Positions 11,301-20,654 of a DNA stretch of 28,249 nt are shown one piece after another; position 1 is the first letter of the stretch, and the number at the start of each line of letters is the position of its first letter. Both the position numbers and the translations under genes were made by a program. Under the pieces are notes generated by a model. It was not told the origin of the DNA. It worked only from the letters and a program-made list of their open reading frames with translations, and searched no databases. Source of the DNA: Glomus cerebriforme (taxonomy: Eukaryota > Glomeromycota > Glomeromycetes > Glomerales > Glomeraceae); NCBI GenBank assembly GCA_003550305.1, contig QKYT01000447.1, positions 70,406-98,654 of the forward strand, given 5' to 3'.

Positions 11301-12478
11301 TTCTCTTGATATTTATCGAATTGGTCTGTGTTTAAAGTCAAAGAAGAAATTTGTGGTTTATTATTTTCTTTTGATGATTTTGATAATGAAAGAAATTCTT
11401 TCCATCCAATACTATCAGGCGTCAAACTTTCCCAATATTCTATATCTTCATTATCAGGTTCTTGTGAATCATTAATTGAAGGATTTCTTGATTCTCTTGC
11501 AATCTCTGCCATTCTTTCTCTTCTTTGTTGTTTCCTAAACTCTTTGTATTCATCATCTATAATGTCTTCATCAAGTTTTAATTCTCGATTTTTAGCAAAT
11601 TGAGCCATTTTTTCTTTCCTTTGTTTTCGTCTAAATTCCTCCAATTGTCTTAATCTTCTGTTCGTCTCCTCTTTGATTATTTGTTTCCTAATTAATTCAA
11701 ATTCTTGTTTACGCCTAGCTTTGTCTTGAAGTTTTGCTTTATAATTCATATACGAACGAGTATCTCGCGAATCGTATTTTTTTGACTTTGGTACAATTCC
11801 TTTATTAACTTGTTGTCGTTCAGAATTTCGTATTCCTGTATTAGGAGGTGGCGGTGCTGTAATAATTGTTGGTGCCGTAGGCTTTGGTGATTGGGTCCTT
11901 GGTAATCTATTGATATCAAAATTCTTTTGATTCATCGTATAATCATCCATTTGGATATGTCTCTCTTGATTCACATCAATTACTTGATCAATGTCACTTT
12001 CCTGATAATTTTGTATTCTAGCACCTTTTGAACCATGAGTATTATGTTTAAATCTTAAATTTTCTTGAGCTTTAATCGATAAATCATCATCATTTATATC
12101 ATCCAAATAATGTGTAAGAGGATATTGTTGTTGTTGTTGTTGTTGTAGTTGTTGTTGTTTTTTACGACGTTCTTTTGCTAAGTTATCAAGTTGATTTAAT
12201 CTTTCTTTACGTCTACCCTTCTTTATGATTGTAACAAGATTATGTATTTCAGGATTATCAGGAAAATGTGAACCTAAAGTTCTAAGTCGAGATAAAACAT
12301 AATTTTCTAACCCTTCTTTTCCTGATGAATGTATTGATTGTGGAATAGATTCTGTTTTTTCATATTCATTTGGTCGTTGTGGAATATGACCATAATCAAA
12401 ATTATTTGATGTATTAATTGATGTATCTTCTACCTTCTTTCTAGAAAATTTTTGAGTTGGTCGTTGTTGTGTAGACAT
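8393..12478 (-). CDS. Large low-complexity coiled-coil protein with a repeated Trp motif (unknown function)
   Basis: A five-exon gene of 1255 aa: 10518-12478, 9843-10426, 9300-9767, 9055-9219 and 8393-8982 (3768 nt; phases 2, 1, 1, 1 agree). Donors GTTTTG, GTTGGT and GTTCAT are weak; the fourth is GTAAGA. I do not recognise the family. N-terminal features are a polyQ tract (about 108-118), a charged coiled coil (about 245-330) containing two near-copies (EFRRKQRKEKMAQFAK at 281 and EFRKQQRRERMAEIAR at 313), and a proline stretch near 208-213. A second coiled coil lies at about 660-730. The motif W[EK]x[LIF] in an acidic context recurs at W349, W359, W804, W987, W1038 and W1243, with at least one copy per exon. 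The rest is Ser/Asn/Lys/Glu-rich and probably disordered. It could be a cytoskeletal or scaffold protein with repeated docking peptides, which is inference only. The ATG at 12478 is the first in frame. Confidence 0.8.
12121..12165 (-). repeat. CAA/CAG triplet tract encoding polyglutamine
   Basis: On the plus strand this reads as GTT/TTG triplets interrupted by one TAG. On the coding strand it gives QQQLQQQQQQQ inside the Trp-motif protein. It is a simple coding microsatellite and is likely to vary in length between strains. Confidence 0.8.
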
Positions 12479-12767
12479 GAAAAGTTTTTAACCAAAAGTA
12501 AAAAAAAAAAAAAAAAAGTTGAGAGAACGTATTATTTTTTTTTATAAATAAATAGATAGCTCGTGAAAATGAATAAAAATAGATAAAAAAATAAGCAACT
12601 TACAAAAATAAATAAAAACTATGATGATCACAACACTATGAGAAAAACTGCTGCGCCACAACCATAATAGGTAAATAAATGACCATAAATGATCAACTTG
12701 AACGAACGAATTCACATAAACTTCCGCACAATTTATACAATTATTATCTTTTTAAAATCTTTAAATA
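12479..12767. promoter_or_regulatory. Shared divergent promoter region
   Basis: 289 bp separate the start of the Trp-motif gene (-) from the first ATG of the SET-like gene (+), so both promoters must lie here. It is AT-rich, with an A run at about 12500-12518 next to the minus-strand start. I see no clear TATA element for either gene. The assignment rests on gene arrangement alone. Confidence 0.5.
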
Positions 12768-14129
12768 ATGAACAACTGTAGATCAAGTAAGTAAATTAAA
12801 TATTCTAAAATTATATTTTGAATCTTTTTAAGTATAAAAAATCAATGTTGAGACCATCATTTTGTTATCTTTTATATGTTTTTTTTTTCATAAAATTTAA
12901 TAAAATTTACATGAATACGCTTTTATTAAATATTAAATATTTCTTTAGAAGTATCTTTTGTTAATGAATTACCACATATTCAACAGAAATTCACTTCAAT
13001 ATTGAAATCACCTAAAGAAACAGTCAGCAATTATTGTGATTATGATTCATTATCGATATATAATAACAAAACAAAAATTTTAGTTGAAAATTCAGTAGAT
13101 ATTTATTATCCTAACAACAAGCTTTATATATTAAAAATTCATGATGATTTCGCATTAATGGCTATGAAAGCTTTTAATAAGGGTCAATTTATTACTAGAT
13201 TCACAGGAAATGGAATTCAATTTATGCAATTCGTTGAAAGAAACACATTAGCTAATGAATTATATGCAGAATTTTGTTCTGGAAGTTTATTGAATTCATC
13301 TGAAATGCTTATTTTCATCAACAGGAATGAAAATCCTAATTGTTATATAGTAAAAACTTTTGATTCAGAAAAAATTATTTTAAGTGTTTATGCCAATAAG
13401 AAAGTTGATGTAGGAGAAGAACTTTCAATTGGAACAATTTGGTCAAGTTCAAATTCAAGTACATATATTAATGGACTCCTTAATAGTCAAAGAGATTTAT
13501 TTAAAGATTTTAAATTATCAGATATTAAAGATGACATTTATCAAAAGATAACAATTGATTTAAATGAAGAACAAAAATATTATATGAATAATGATCCTGA
13601 TCTTTTAATTGACACTATTACATTAGAAAGCGAAATTCTAAATCATTTTCTTGGTTATCATTCTAAAAATGTATCAATTGATGAATTGACAGAAGTAGCT
13701 ATTAAATTATTTAAATTAGATCTTAATGACAAAGGATTTATAAAATTTACAATTTTATGTTTAAATAATTGTGTTAGTATTGAACAAAAAATCTCTATTT
13801 TATTTAATACATATAGACTATTTATACTTTGGTGGAATAATATCAATTATTTTACAGCAGCATCTAAATCGGAAAGGTTCGCAGTTTGTTGGTCTTTATC
13901 ATTTAATGGAATGATGGAAATTTATGTAAAAGCTGAATCATGGGCAAAAAGTTTAGCAATCAATTTTAGTAAATTTAGCAAATATCTTTGGCAATGTTTA
14001 AGAGCTATTGAATGGAAAACAGTAATTACTGTTACATCTTATAATTATTTTCTTTTTAAATTGACAAATATTTATAAAATTGGGAATAATGAGAGGATGA
14101 TGATAGGATGCAGTAGAATATTTCTTTAG
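12768..14129 (+). CDS. Divergent SET-domain protein
   Basis: A two-exon model of 399 aa: 12768-12786 (MNNCRS plus one base, donor GTAAGT at 12787) and 12949-14129. The large frame has no early ATG, and the short first exon supplies one in phase. A SET-like region spans about residues 65-170: ALMAMKAFNKGQFITRFTGN resembles the first SET strands (gVfA..i.kGefI..Y.G), INRNENPNC resembles NHsc.PNC, and ILSVYANKKVDVGEELSI resembles the GEEL strand. SET proteins normally methylate lysines with S-adenosylmethionine. Here the Asn-His pair is Asn-Arg, and the usual aromatic residues after GEEL are replaced by SIGTIW, so activity is doubtful. The remaining 230 residues match nothing I recognise. The final sequence before the stop resembles a splice acceptor (TTTCTTTAG), so the true C-terminus could differ. 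Confidence 0.7.
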
Positions 14130-16013
14130 GTATGATAAATTTTAAAATTTTTTTTGGTTAAAGAAATACTGTATATTACAAGAGCAAAGATCGCATGTTG
14201 ATATTTGAATTTTGATTACTTTCAGAATGATAACGAATTTGACAATCACAGTCAATATTATAATATACGTCAAATATCTTTCATCTTTCACTACAAGAAT
14301 TTGAGATGCAGAATATTTATATATCGAGGACTGGTTTTCCTGTAGAGGGTAAATTATTTTGCTACATACTATAGTGACACTGAAATAGAAATTATATTGT
14401 ACATTATATATACCATTTTCTTTATACAAATAAATTTTTTAAATCATAATCCTTTCCCTTACCGCCTTATGATAAAGTTTAAATAGTTATTTTCGCTTAA
14501 AATAATCAAATATATTATTAACGTTCATATATAAAATTAATAATATAACTAATTAGGAATGTGTTATAATTTCTTCTATTGATTCAGCTATTAGGACCTA
14601 ATGATTTATCTAAAGTAAATTTCATAAAGAGAAAGTAATAACCCTGTCATAGAGAAAAGAAAACTTGGATGAATTGATCTAATTAATCTGATTAATGCTA
14701 TTCATTGAATGAAAAAAATAATTATTATTGCTTCCATTTATGAATTTGAAGTAGGATGATTTTTGGTTGCTTTAGTAATCGATTAGTATTTTTTAATTGC
14801 ATATTAAATTTTTTTTTTCACTAATTTGCCTCTAAATTTCATTAATAACTCTTTGTGCGTGGATTTGCGATAAAAATTGATTTCTTTTCGAAGAATGATT
14901 TTTTTGTAGCGTCCGTATGAATTATTTAGACATTGTAATTTTACGAATTTTCTTCAATATTTGCATATGATATTTGATATCCATCGCATTTCCCAATTTC
15001 TAAACACTGAATCTTCTAGAGATTTTTTATCTTATTTTAAAAATATAAAAATATATGTATTAAAAAATTATCATCCGAATTACTATTCCCTTCGCAATCA
15101 ATTGCTACAAAATGTTTAAATATTTCAAACTTTCCTATTGTACCAAAATCTAAAAAATGCTTTTTAAAATATTATTTATCGCACGGACTAATATGACCAT
15201 GCTGATTTGATATTTTTTCATCATATTGAACAATAATAGGGAATCAGCATGATCAATATTGACTGTACGATAACTTAAGTTATTCGGTGGCATTTACGTT
15301 GGTTAAACGTCACAAAGTGGCGTTAATCAATATAATGATTTGTTCGTTGATGAATTAATTATCTCCCGTAACAGCCAAAATTAGCCAATTTTGAAGGCAA
15401 TTTTAAATTTTAATATAACCCGCCATTTTTTTTATGATAAAATAAATATTGAAGATTTATAATAAAAATTTTTTTTTTTTACCGTTAGAATAAAAATTAA
15501 AAATTACTCCAAAAACATTTGATATTAAATATTATTAAATCATTACTAAATTATATGATTTAATTTCAAAAAATAAATTTAATTAGACATTTAAAAAAGC
15601 TAACTCGATTTATTATACAAAAAAAAAAAGTTTAAAATTTGAAAAAGTTAAAATTGATTCTTAACCTCTTGATTATATAACGGAGTTAGGATTATATAAA
15701 AAAAGAAATTTTATTTATCACCCATTATACTCACATGGTAAATAGATGATAGTTCATTAAAAAAATTTTTTTTTTTTTGAATTTCTACGAAAAAAAATTT
15801 TCTTTATAAAAAAAGAAATATTGTTATATTTAATATTTTTCCTACTTGTTTCTCAATGCATCGATGTAAGAAATAAAAGCGTTTTATTTATTTAACTATT
15901 CAAAAATATAAGTTCATATTTAAAAATTTAAAACAAATAAATAAAATTATAAATATAAATAATAAATAATAAATAAAATAAAATGAAGTAAAAATATTAA
16001 AAAGAAAATAAGT
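14130..16013. other. Gene-free AT-rich intergenic region
   Basis: No coding region can be supported. Open frames on both strands are short and of AT-rich composition. It contains one imperfect inverted repeat at 15189-15268 (listed separately) and several long A/T runs. AATAAA near 14429-14434 could be the polyadenylation signal of the SET-like gene, and TTTATT copies near 15884-15895 could serve the kinase gene on the minus strand. Confidence 0.5.
15189..15268. repeat. Imperfect inverted repeat, possible miniature element
   Basis: TGACCATGCTGATT (15194-15207) faces AATCAGCATGATCA (15242-15255), matching at 13 of 14 positions. Outside this the match continues with gaps for about ten more bases (GGACTAATA against AATATTGACTG). 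The loop is about 34 nt. No clear target-site duplication is visible. It could be a short MITE relic or a folding RNA/DNA element. Confidence 0.45.
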
Positions 16014-18667
16014 TTAAATATCAAAATTAAATTCCTGGGTGAAATATTCTAAATCTTTAAATTAAAAAAAATTTAGGTAATGAAATGACAAAAATGTTTA
16101 TAAAAAGTATAAATTTACTTACTTTCATCGTTATATTGCTCCAAATTCATATTAATATCCAATTCAAATTCTTTTGTAATATAATCTGAATAATATAAAT
16201 AGATAAATTAATGTGTATAATTAATGTTTATTTTTAAAAACAAAAGATATTTACCATTATTTTCATTTTCATTTTCGATTATTTTAACCTTCTTGACACT
16301 TTTGGCTGAGAGATTTTTTAATTTAATAAGTATTGATTTCTTAATTCATTCTTTTAAAATTTTTGATTTTTATCATACCTTTATTAAAACTATTTTCAAT
16401 TTGATTATCTTCAAACTTTCTTTTATCTTATAAATACAAGAATATAAACGTTATTTTAATGTTTTATTTAAACATTTAATATAATAAAATAAATTATTTA
16501 CCAACTTCTGAAATTATAGATCGGCTTGTTGTAGACATTGTAGACATTGCAGATCGAATCATACCACTTAAAGGTCTACTTTTGTAGGTGGCACCTGGAT
16601 TATTTGTTGTTACAGGTCCAATATCTGATGATGGTATAATTTTAGTCGGATTTTCATTATTATAATATTCATCAATCCACATTATATAAATTTTATTATA
16701 TGCAGCAGTAGCCGTTGGTCTTTTATCTGGATCAGAATGCCAGCATTCTTTCATTAAATCAATATAACCTTCAGGTGCATTTGTAACAATTGGTGGTCTT
16801 AAACCATCACATATTTCAATTATAAGTTCTGTATCATGATTTCTATCCCAAAAAGGTCTTCTACCTGTCATAAACTCCCACATAATCATTCCAAAACTAT
16901 ATATATCTGAAGCTTTGGTATATTTTTGTCCTTTAAAAATTTCTGGAGCCATATAAGGAATAATACCATAATTCTCATTATCATCTGTAGTTTCAGTTGC
17001 AGATTTACTTATTCCAAGATCACCTATTACTGTATCTGTATATTTTGCTTTTTTATCAAAAAAGATATTTCCACTATGAAAATCTCTATGAATAATATTT
17101 ACTTTATGTATATTCTCAAGTCCTGTTATTATATTTCTTAAATAGTGTAACTTTGTTTTCCAACTAATACTATAAAAATCATCAGTAGTCATATAATTTA
17201 TCAAATCACCCGAATTATAGTATGGCATGATGATCAAAATCTCTTGAGTAGTAGGATCTTGAGTAATTCCATAATATTTATTAACGTAATTTATACTAGA
17301 TTTTAAAGAAAATTCATAAAATATCTTGAGCTAAAATAAAAAAAGTTTATTATTGATTATTTATTATTAAAATTGTTAATAAGAATATTTACCTCATTCA
17401 ACTCTTTTGATGTGATGTTTTTAGAATTATTAAGCTTCTTGAGAACAACTATTTTAGATTTACTGTAACTCGAGAATAATTTTGTTTCGATTTTATGGCA
17501 AGCCGCTCTGGTCAAAAGTGCGTCATAAAACACAACGTATATACGTTATATTTTATAACGTGTAAACTTTATATTTTACGACGGGTTACCCTTTATTAAC
17601 GGGTTAACCTGTTAATTTCATGGGTAAACCGCCATAAAACATAACGTCTATACGCTATAAAATATAACGTATATACGTTATATCTTTTAACGATCCCTTA
17701 ACCCCTAAAATTTTACTATTAAGGGTTATATTCTACAATTAGCACCCCATTTAATACAACGGGTACCGTAGTAATTTATAACGTGTACACGTTATGTTTT
17801 ACAACATGTACACAGTTATATTTTACAACGTATATACGTTATATTTTATAACGTATATACATTCATTATGTTTTATAACGTGTACACGTTGTAAAATATA
17901 ACGTATATACATTGTAAAATATAACGTATACACGTTGTAAAACATAATAAACGTATATACTGTACGTTATAAAACATAACGTATATACGTTATAAATTAC
18001 TACGGGTACCCGTATTAAAAAGCAACAGGTACCCATTGTATGAAATTGGATACTCATTGTAGAATATGACCCTTAATAGTAGGGTCAAGGGACCGTTAAA
18101 AAATATAACGTATATACGTTATGTTTTATAGCGTATAGGACGTTATGTTTTATGACGGGTTACCCATGAAATTAACAAGTTAACCCGTTGATACAGGGGT
18201 AACCCGTAGTAAAACACAACGTATATACGTTATGTTTTACGACGCACTTTTGACCAGAGCGGCTTGCCATACGATTTATTCCAACCGCGAATTGGGCCAT
18301 CAATCCAAGTAGCTTTATAAATTTTACTAAATCCTCCTTCAGCAATAAATTTTATGTCTTTGAATTGGTCATAAGGGACAAACTCCATTTTTCCAACAAA
18401 TTTATTATTATCCCATAATGTGTATCTGATAAAATCATCAATAACTTTGTTTCCACTTGGTTTGTATACTGATTTCACCTTATAACAATTTTGGCAAACC
18501 TGATGGCTTTCATCTAAACGTTTTCCTTCTCGATTACATTCGTTACATAATATCTTTAATTTGCGTTTACGTTTTGGTTTAACTGTAGTTTGTGTTGACT
18601 GACTTAAAGATGTGTCATTTGAAAGTAAAAAGTCATTTTTGTGTTTGTGATTAGTTAATTGATCCAT
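16014..18667 (-). CDS. CxxC-containing protein kinase gene, interrupted by a foldback transposon
   Basis: Coding blocks on the minus strand are 18272-18667, [element], 17393-17493, 16502-17330, 16379-16426, 16255-16305, 16123-16185 and 16014-16054. The N-terminus has a basic stretch (PKRKRKLK, 31-38) and a CxxC-x13-CxxC knuckle (C41, C44, C58, C61). The kinase domain follows: IAEGGFSKIYKATW (108-121), then after the element IVVLKKLNN with the ATP-binding lysine, an intact HRD (IIHRDFHSGN), DLG instead of DFG (common in this family), and APE. The short C-terminal exons (DKRKFEDNQIENSFNK and on to EFNFDI) match the usual tails of the family. Removing the element and one copy of its 6-bp target repeat leaves the frame one base short. 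Splicing inside the element's terminal repeats restores a 523-aa frame. Whether this is a pseudogene or a gene with a transposon-derived intron is open. Confidence 0.8.
17488..17493. repeat. Target-site duplication, left copy (CGATTT)
   Basis: CGATTT directly precedes the left terminal repeat of the foldback element and matches 18272-18277 at the right end exactly. It belongs to the interrupted kinase exon. Confidence 0.8.
17494..18271. mobile_element. 778-bp foldback (full-length palindromic) DNA transposon, non-autonomous
   Basis: Perfect terminal inverted repeats of 31 bp start TATGGCAAGCCGCTCTGG at the left (17494-17524) and end at 18271. The element is flanked by an exact 6-bp direct repeat, CGATTT, at 17488-17493 and 18272-18277, which reads as a target-site duplication. 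The two halves are complementary over nearly their whole length (about 85-90% by eye), meeting at a central AACGTGTACACGTT (17877-17890). Inside are many copies of the 14-bp palindrome AACGTATATACGTT and variants with CA/TG. It has no coding capacity, so it needs a transposase from elsewhere. A 6-bp duplication with long palindromic arms does not settle the superfamily. It sits inside a kinase coding exon. Confidence 0.9.
18272..18277. repeat. Target-site duplication, right copy (CGATTT)
   Basis: CGATTT directly follows the right terminal repeat of the foldback element and matches the left copy at 17488-17493. Confidence 0.8.
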
Positions 18668-19731
18668 TGGATCAAACTTTTAAAAAAACTTAAATTCTTT
18701 CGTTAGGAAAACTGTCTAATATATACTTTTTTCTATAATAAAAAATTATACTTATTACGTAAGAAATTTTTTTGTCCGAACTCAGAAAATTCTACTCTTA
18801 ATTTCTAACAGAAGTTTCTAAATTTTCTTTTAAGAATAAATTCAAAACTATCCAATTAAAAAATTTCTGCATGCACATGAAATTCTCAAAAGAAGTTACG
18901 GAAAATCTATTAAGAAAGGCCAATATAAATTCTGTTACGCGCCGTGTCCGCTCAATTGATGAGATGATTGATTCCTGATATTGCACGACATAATAATTAG
19001 GCATAAATGTTTCATCACGTGATCAATGATTTTCACTTCGTTTAGTACATTCTATGTTTAAGGAGCATTAAATCCGAATCTTACTACAATCGGAATTTCA
19101 AAAAAAAAAAGAAAAAAGAAAGAATTAGAATCTTAATAAAGTTTTTGATTTAATTTTCTGACATTTTTTCTTTTAGGAAACGAGAAAATATAAAAACAAT
19201 TGCATATAACGAATATAAAATCAATAATTGTAAAAAAATAATTATAATATTTTGCAGAAATTTGAAAAAAAAAAATTTTTTTAATTGAAGTAAAAAAAAA
19301 ATAATACAAATAATAATGATATTATTTTTAGCCCATGTGCATCTATTGAATTGTTTTTGATTTAAAAAATATTGTTTGAAAGTGATTTATTTGCAAAATA
19401 ACTGTTTTTTTATGTAGTTTAATTTATTAAGCAAGAAGTTTTTTATAAGAACTGAAGTGACTGATTTCCAGAACAGATAAATTAGTTAATAATAATACTC
19501 AGTTAGATTAGTAATAACGTTATTCAAGAAGTTTTAGCGAAACAATCCAGAATCAAACAATGGGCCTGTTGACTGATGTGTAAATACAAACACGTTTGTG
19601 TAATCATCTGATATCGCCGACTCATGGTTCAAAAAATTAAAATAGAAAAAAATAAAAGAAAAAAAATTCCAAAAAATTAAAAAATAAAAAAATAAATTAA
19701 GTAAAAAAAAAATAAAAACGATTTCTTGCAG
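18668..19731. other. Intergenic, no firm gene
   Basis: This is the upstream region of the kinase gene on the minus strand. A minus-strand frame at 18798-19004 and another at 19534-19761 are open but carry no family signature. The second begins with a short F-box-like stretch (CVPKDVLQEI) and then dissolves into hydrophobic residues from A/T runs. Nothing else is supported. Confidence 0.45.
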
Positions 19732-20467
19732 GACGTCCTTTGGAACACAATTCATGGTCAAACTTTTGAGAATGGTAAGTTTCTTTTTATGTAATATTTT
19801 TGTTCCTTTTTTTAAACTTTTTCTTCTTTAGTCTTCGATCTTATATTATGAAGATAGTTAACTGCTCTTAAAAAGTGTTATTTGGAATGGACGAACGAGT
19901 GCGATATAATTTCCTATTTTCAAGCTGAACTAAAAAAAATAAAGGAATAGAAATAGAAAGAAAAATAATGATTAGTGCTGAACTACGCTGACTAAATAAA
20001 AAAAACAAAATGAAGTCAACCTAGATTAAGTGAGGTGAGGAAACCTTATGTTTTCAAAAGAAGTCGACCAATACACCAGGAAACGTATAAAAAGGTCTGA
20101 AAACATAGAGGGTTTAAATGGAAGTAATTCACTGAAAAGATTAGATTTATTGGTATTAGACGATATACGGTATGTAATTATAAATTTTTTTTTTTTTATA
20201 ATAAAATTTACATCTACTTTCACTTTTCGGTTCATTTACAAGTCAACCAACAATTGGCTTCTGGTAAACGTTCAAAAAAAGCTCAAGAATTTCGTGCTTA
20301 TCATGATAATTTCTTTCGCCAACAACGTCAACAACTTAAAGGCCTTGTCCGTGTTATTTCTAAAGTTCATATCACTGGTAAATTTTGCAAAATCATCTTA
20401 AATTCGACTTTAAATCAGATACTTATTTACATTTGATCTATTTCAATTAGCAGCAAATCATTTATAA
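19732..20467 (+). CDS. Tentative small basic protein, C-terminal exons only
   Basis: The core is 20243-20377, which encodes a basic stretch including SGKRSKKAQEFRAYHDNFFR and KGLVRVISKVHIT. Codon use (GCT, TCT, GGT, CGT, GTC) is unlike the surrounding noise and looks truly coding. It is bounded by an acceptor at 20242 and a GTAAAT donor at 20378. A last exon at 20451-20467 (acceptor TTTCAATTAG) ends in TAA, in phase. An upstream exon in matching phase may be 19732-19774 (TTCTTGCAG before, GTAAGT after). The intervening open stretch 20048-20169 has the wrong phase. No start codon is identified and I do not recognise the family; it may be a relic. Confidence 0.35.
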
Positions 20468-20654
20468 ATTGTCCATAAATGTTCTATGCAATAATAACTT
20501 GCAATGGATAAAAATCTGTTATTTGTAGATACCTATTATAATAAATCTTAATAGACTTTATTATACTTTATTTTTTTTTCAAAAAAAGGAAAAAAAAACA
20601 AAATTTTGTTATAGTAATATAATTTGAAAGTTAAAATAGAGATCTATCTTTTAG

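Noticed and set aside
10777..11603. Plus-strand open frames inside the Trp-motif gene
   Set aside because: They are antisense shadows of the large minus-strand coding exon, which has consistent splicing and low-complexity protein features on its own strand.
14142..14429. Minus-strand 95-codon frame downstream of the SET-like gene
   Set aside because: No family features, AT-driven Ile/Tyr/Val composition, and it lies in the likely 3' UTR of the opposite gene.
17494..17496. TA target duplication (Tc1/mariner type) at the foldback element ends
   Set aside because: TA does flank TGGCAAGCC, but it is part of the inverted repeat, and a longer exact direct repeat (CGATTT) lies just outside, which fits better.
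17866..18057. 63-codon minus-strand frame inside the foldback element
   Set aside because: It is made of translated copies of the AACGTATATACGTT palindromes; not a transposase.
17494..18271. CRISPR-like or satellite array because of the repeated AACGTATATACGTT
   Set aside because: The repeats are palindromes without regular spacers, arranged symmetrically about one centre, with terminal inverted repeats and a target duplication, so a transposon explains them.
19534..19761. Minus-strand frame starting with an F-box-like CVPKDVLQEI
   Set aside because: Only about ten residues resemble an F-box; the rest is Phe/Leu from A/T runs, and the plus strand holds a better splice-bounded exon at 19732-19774.
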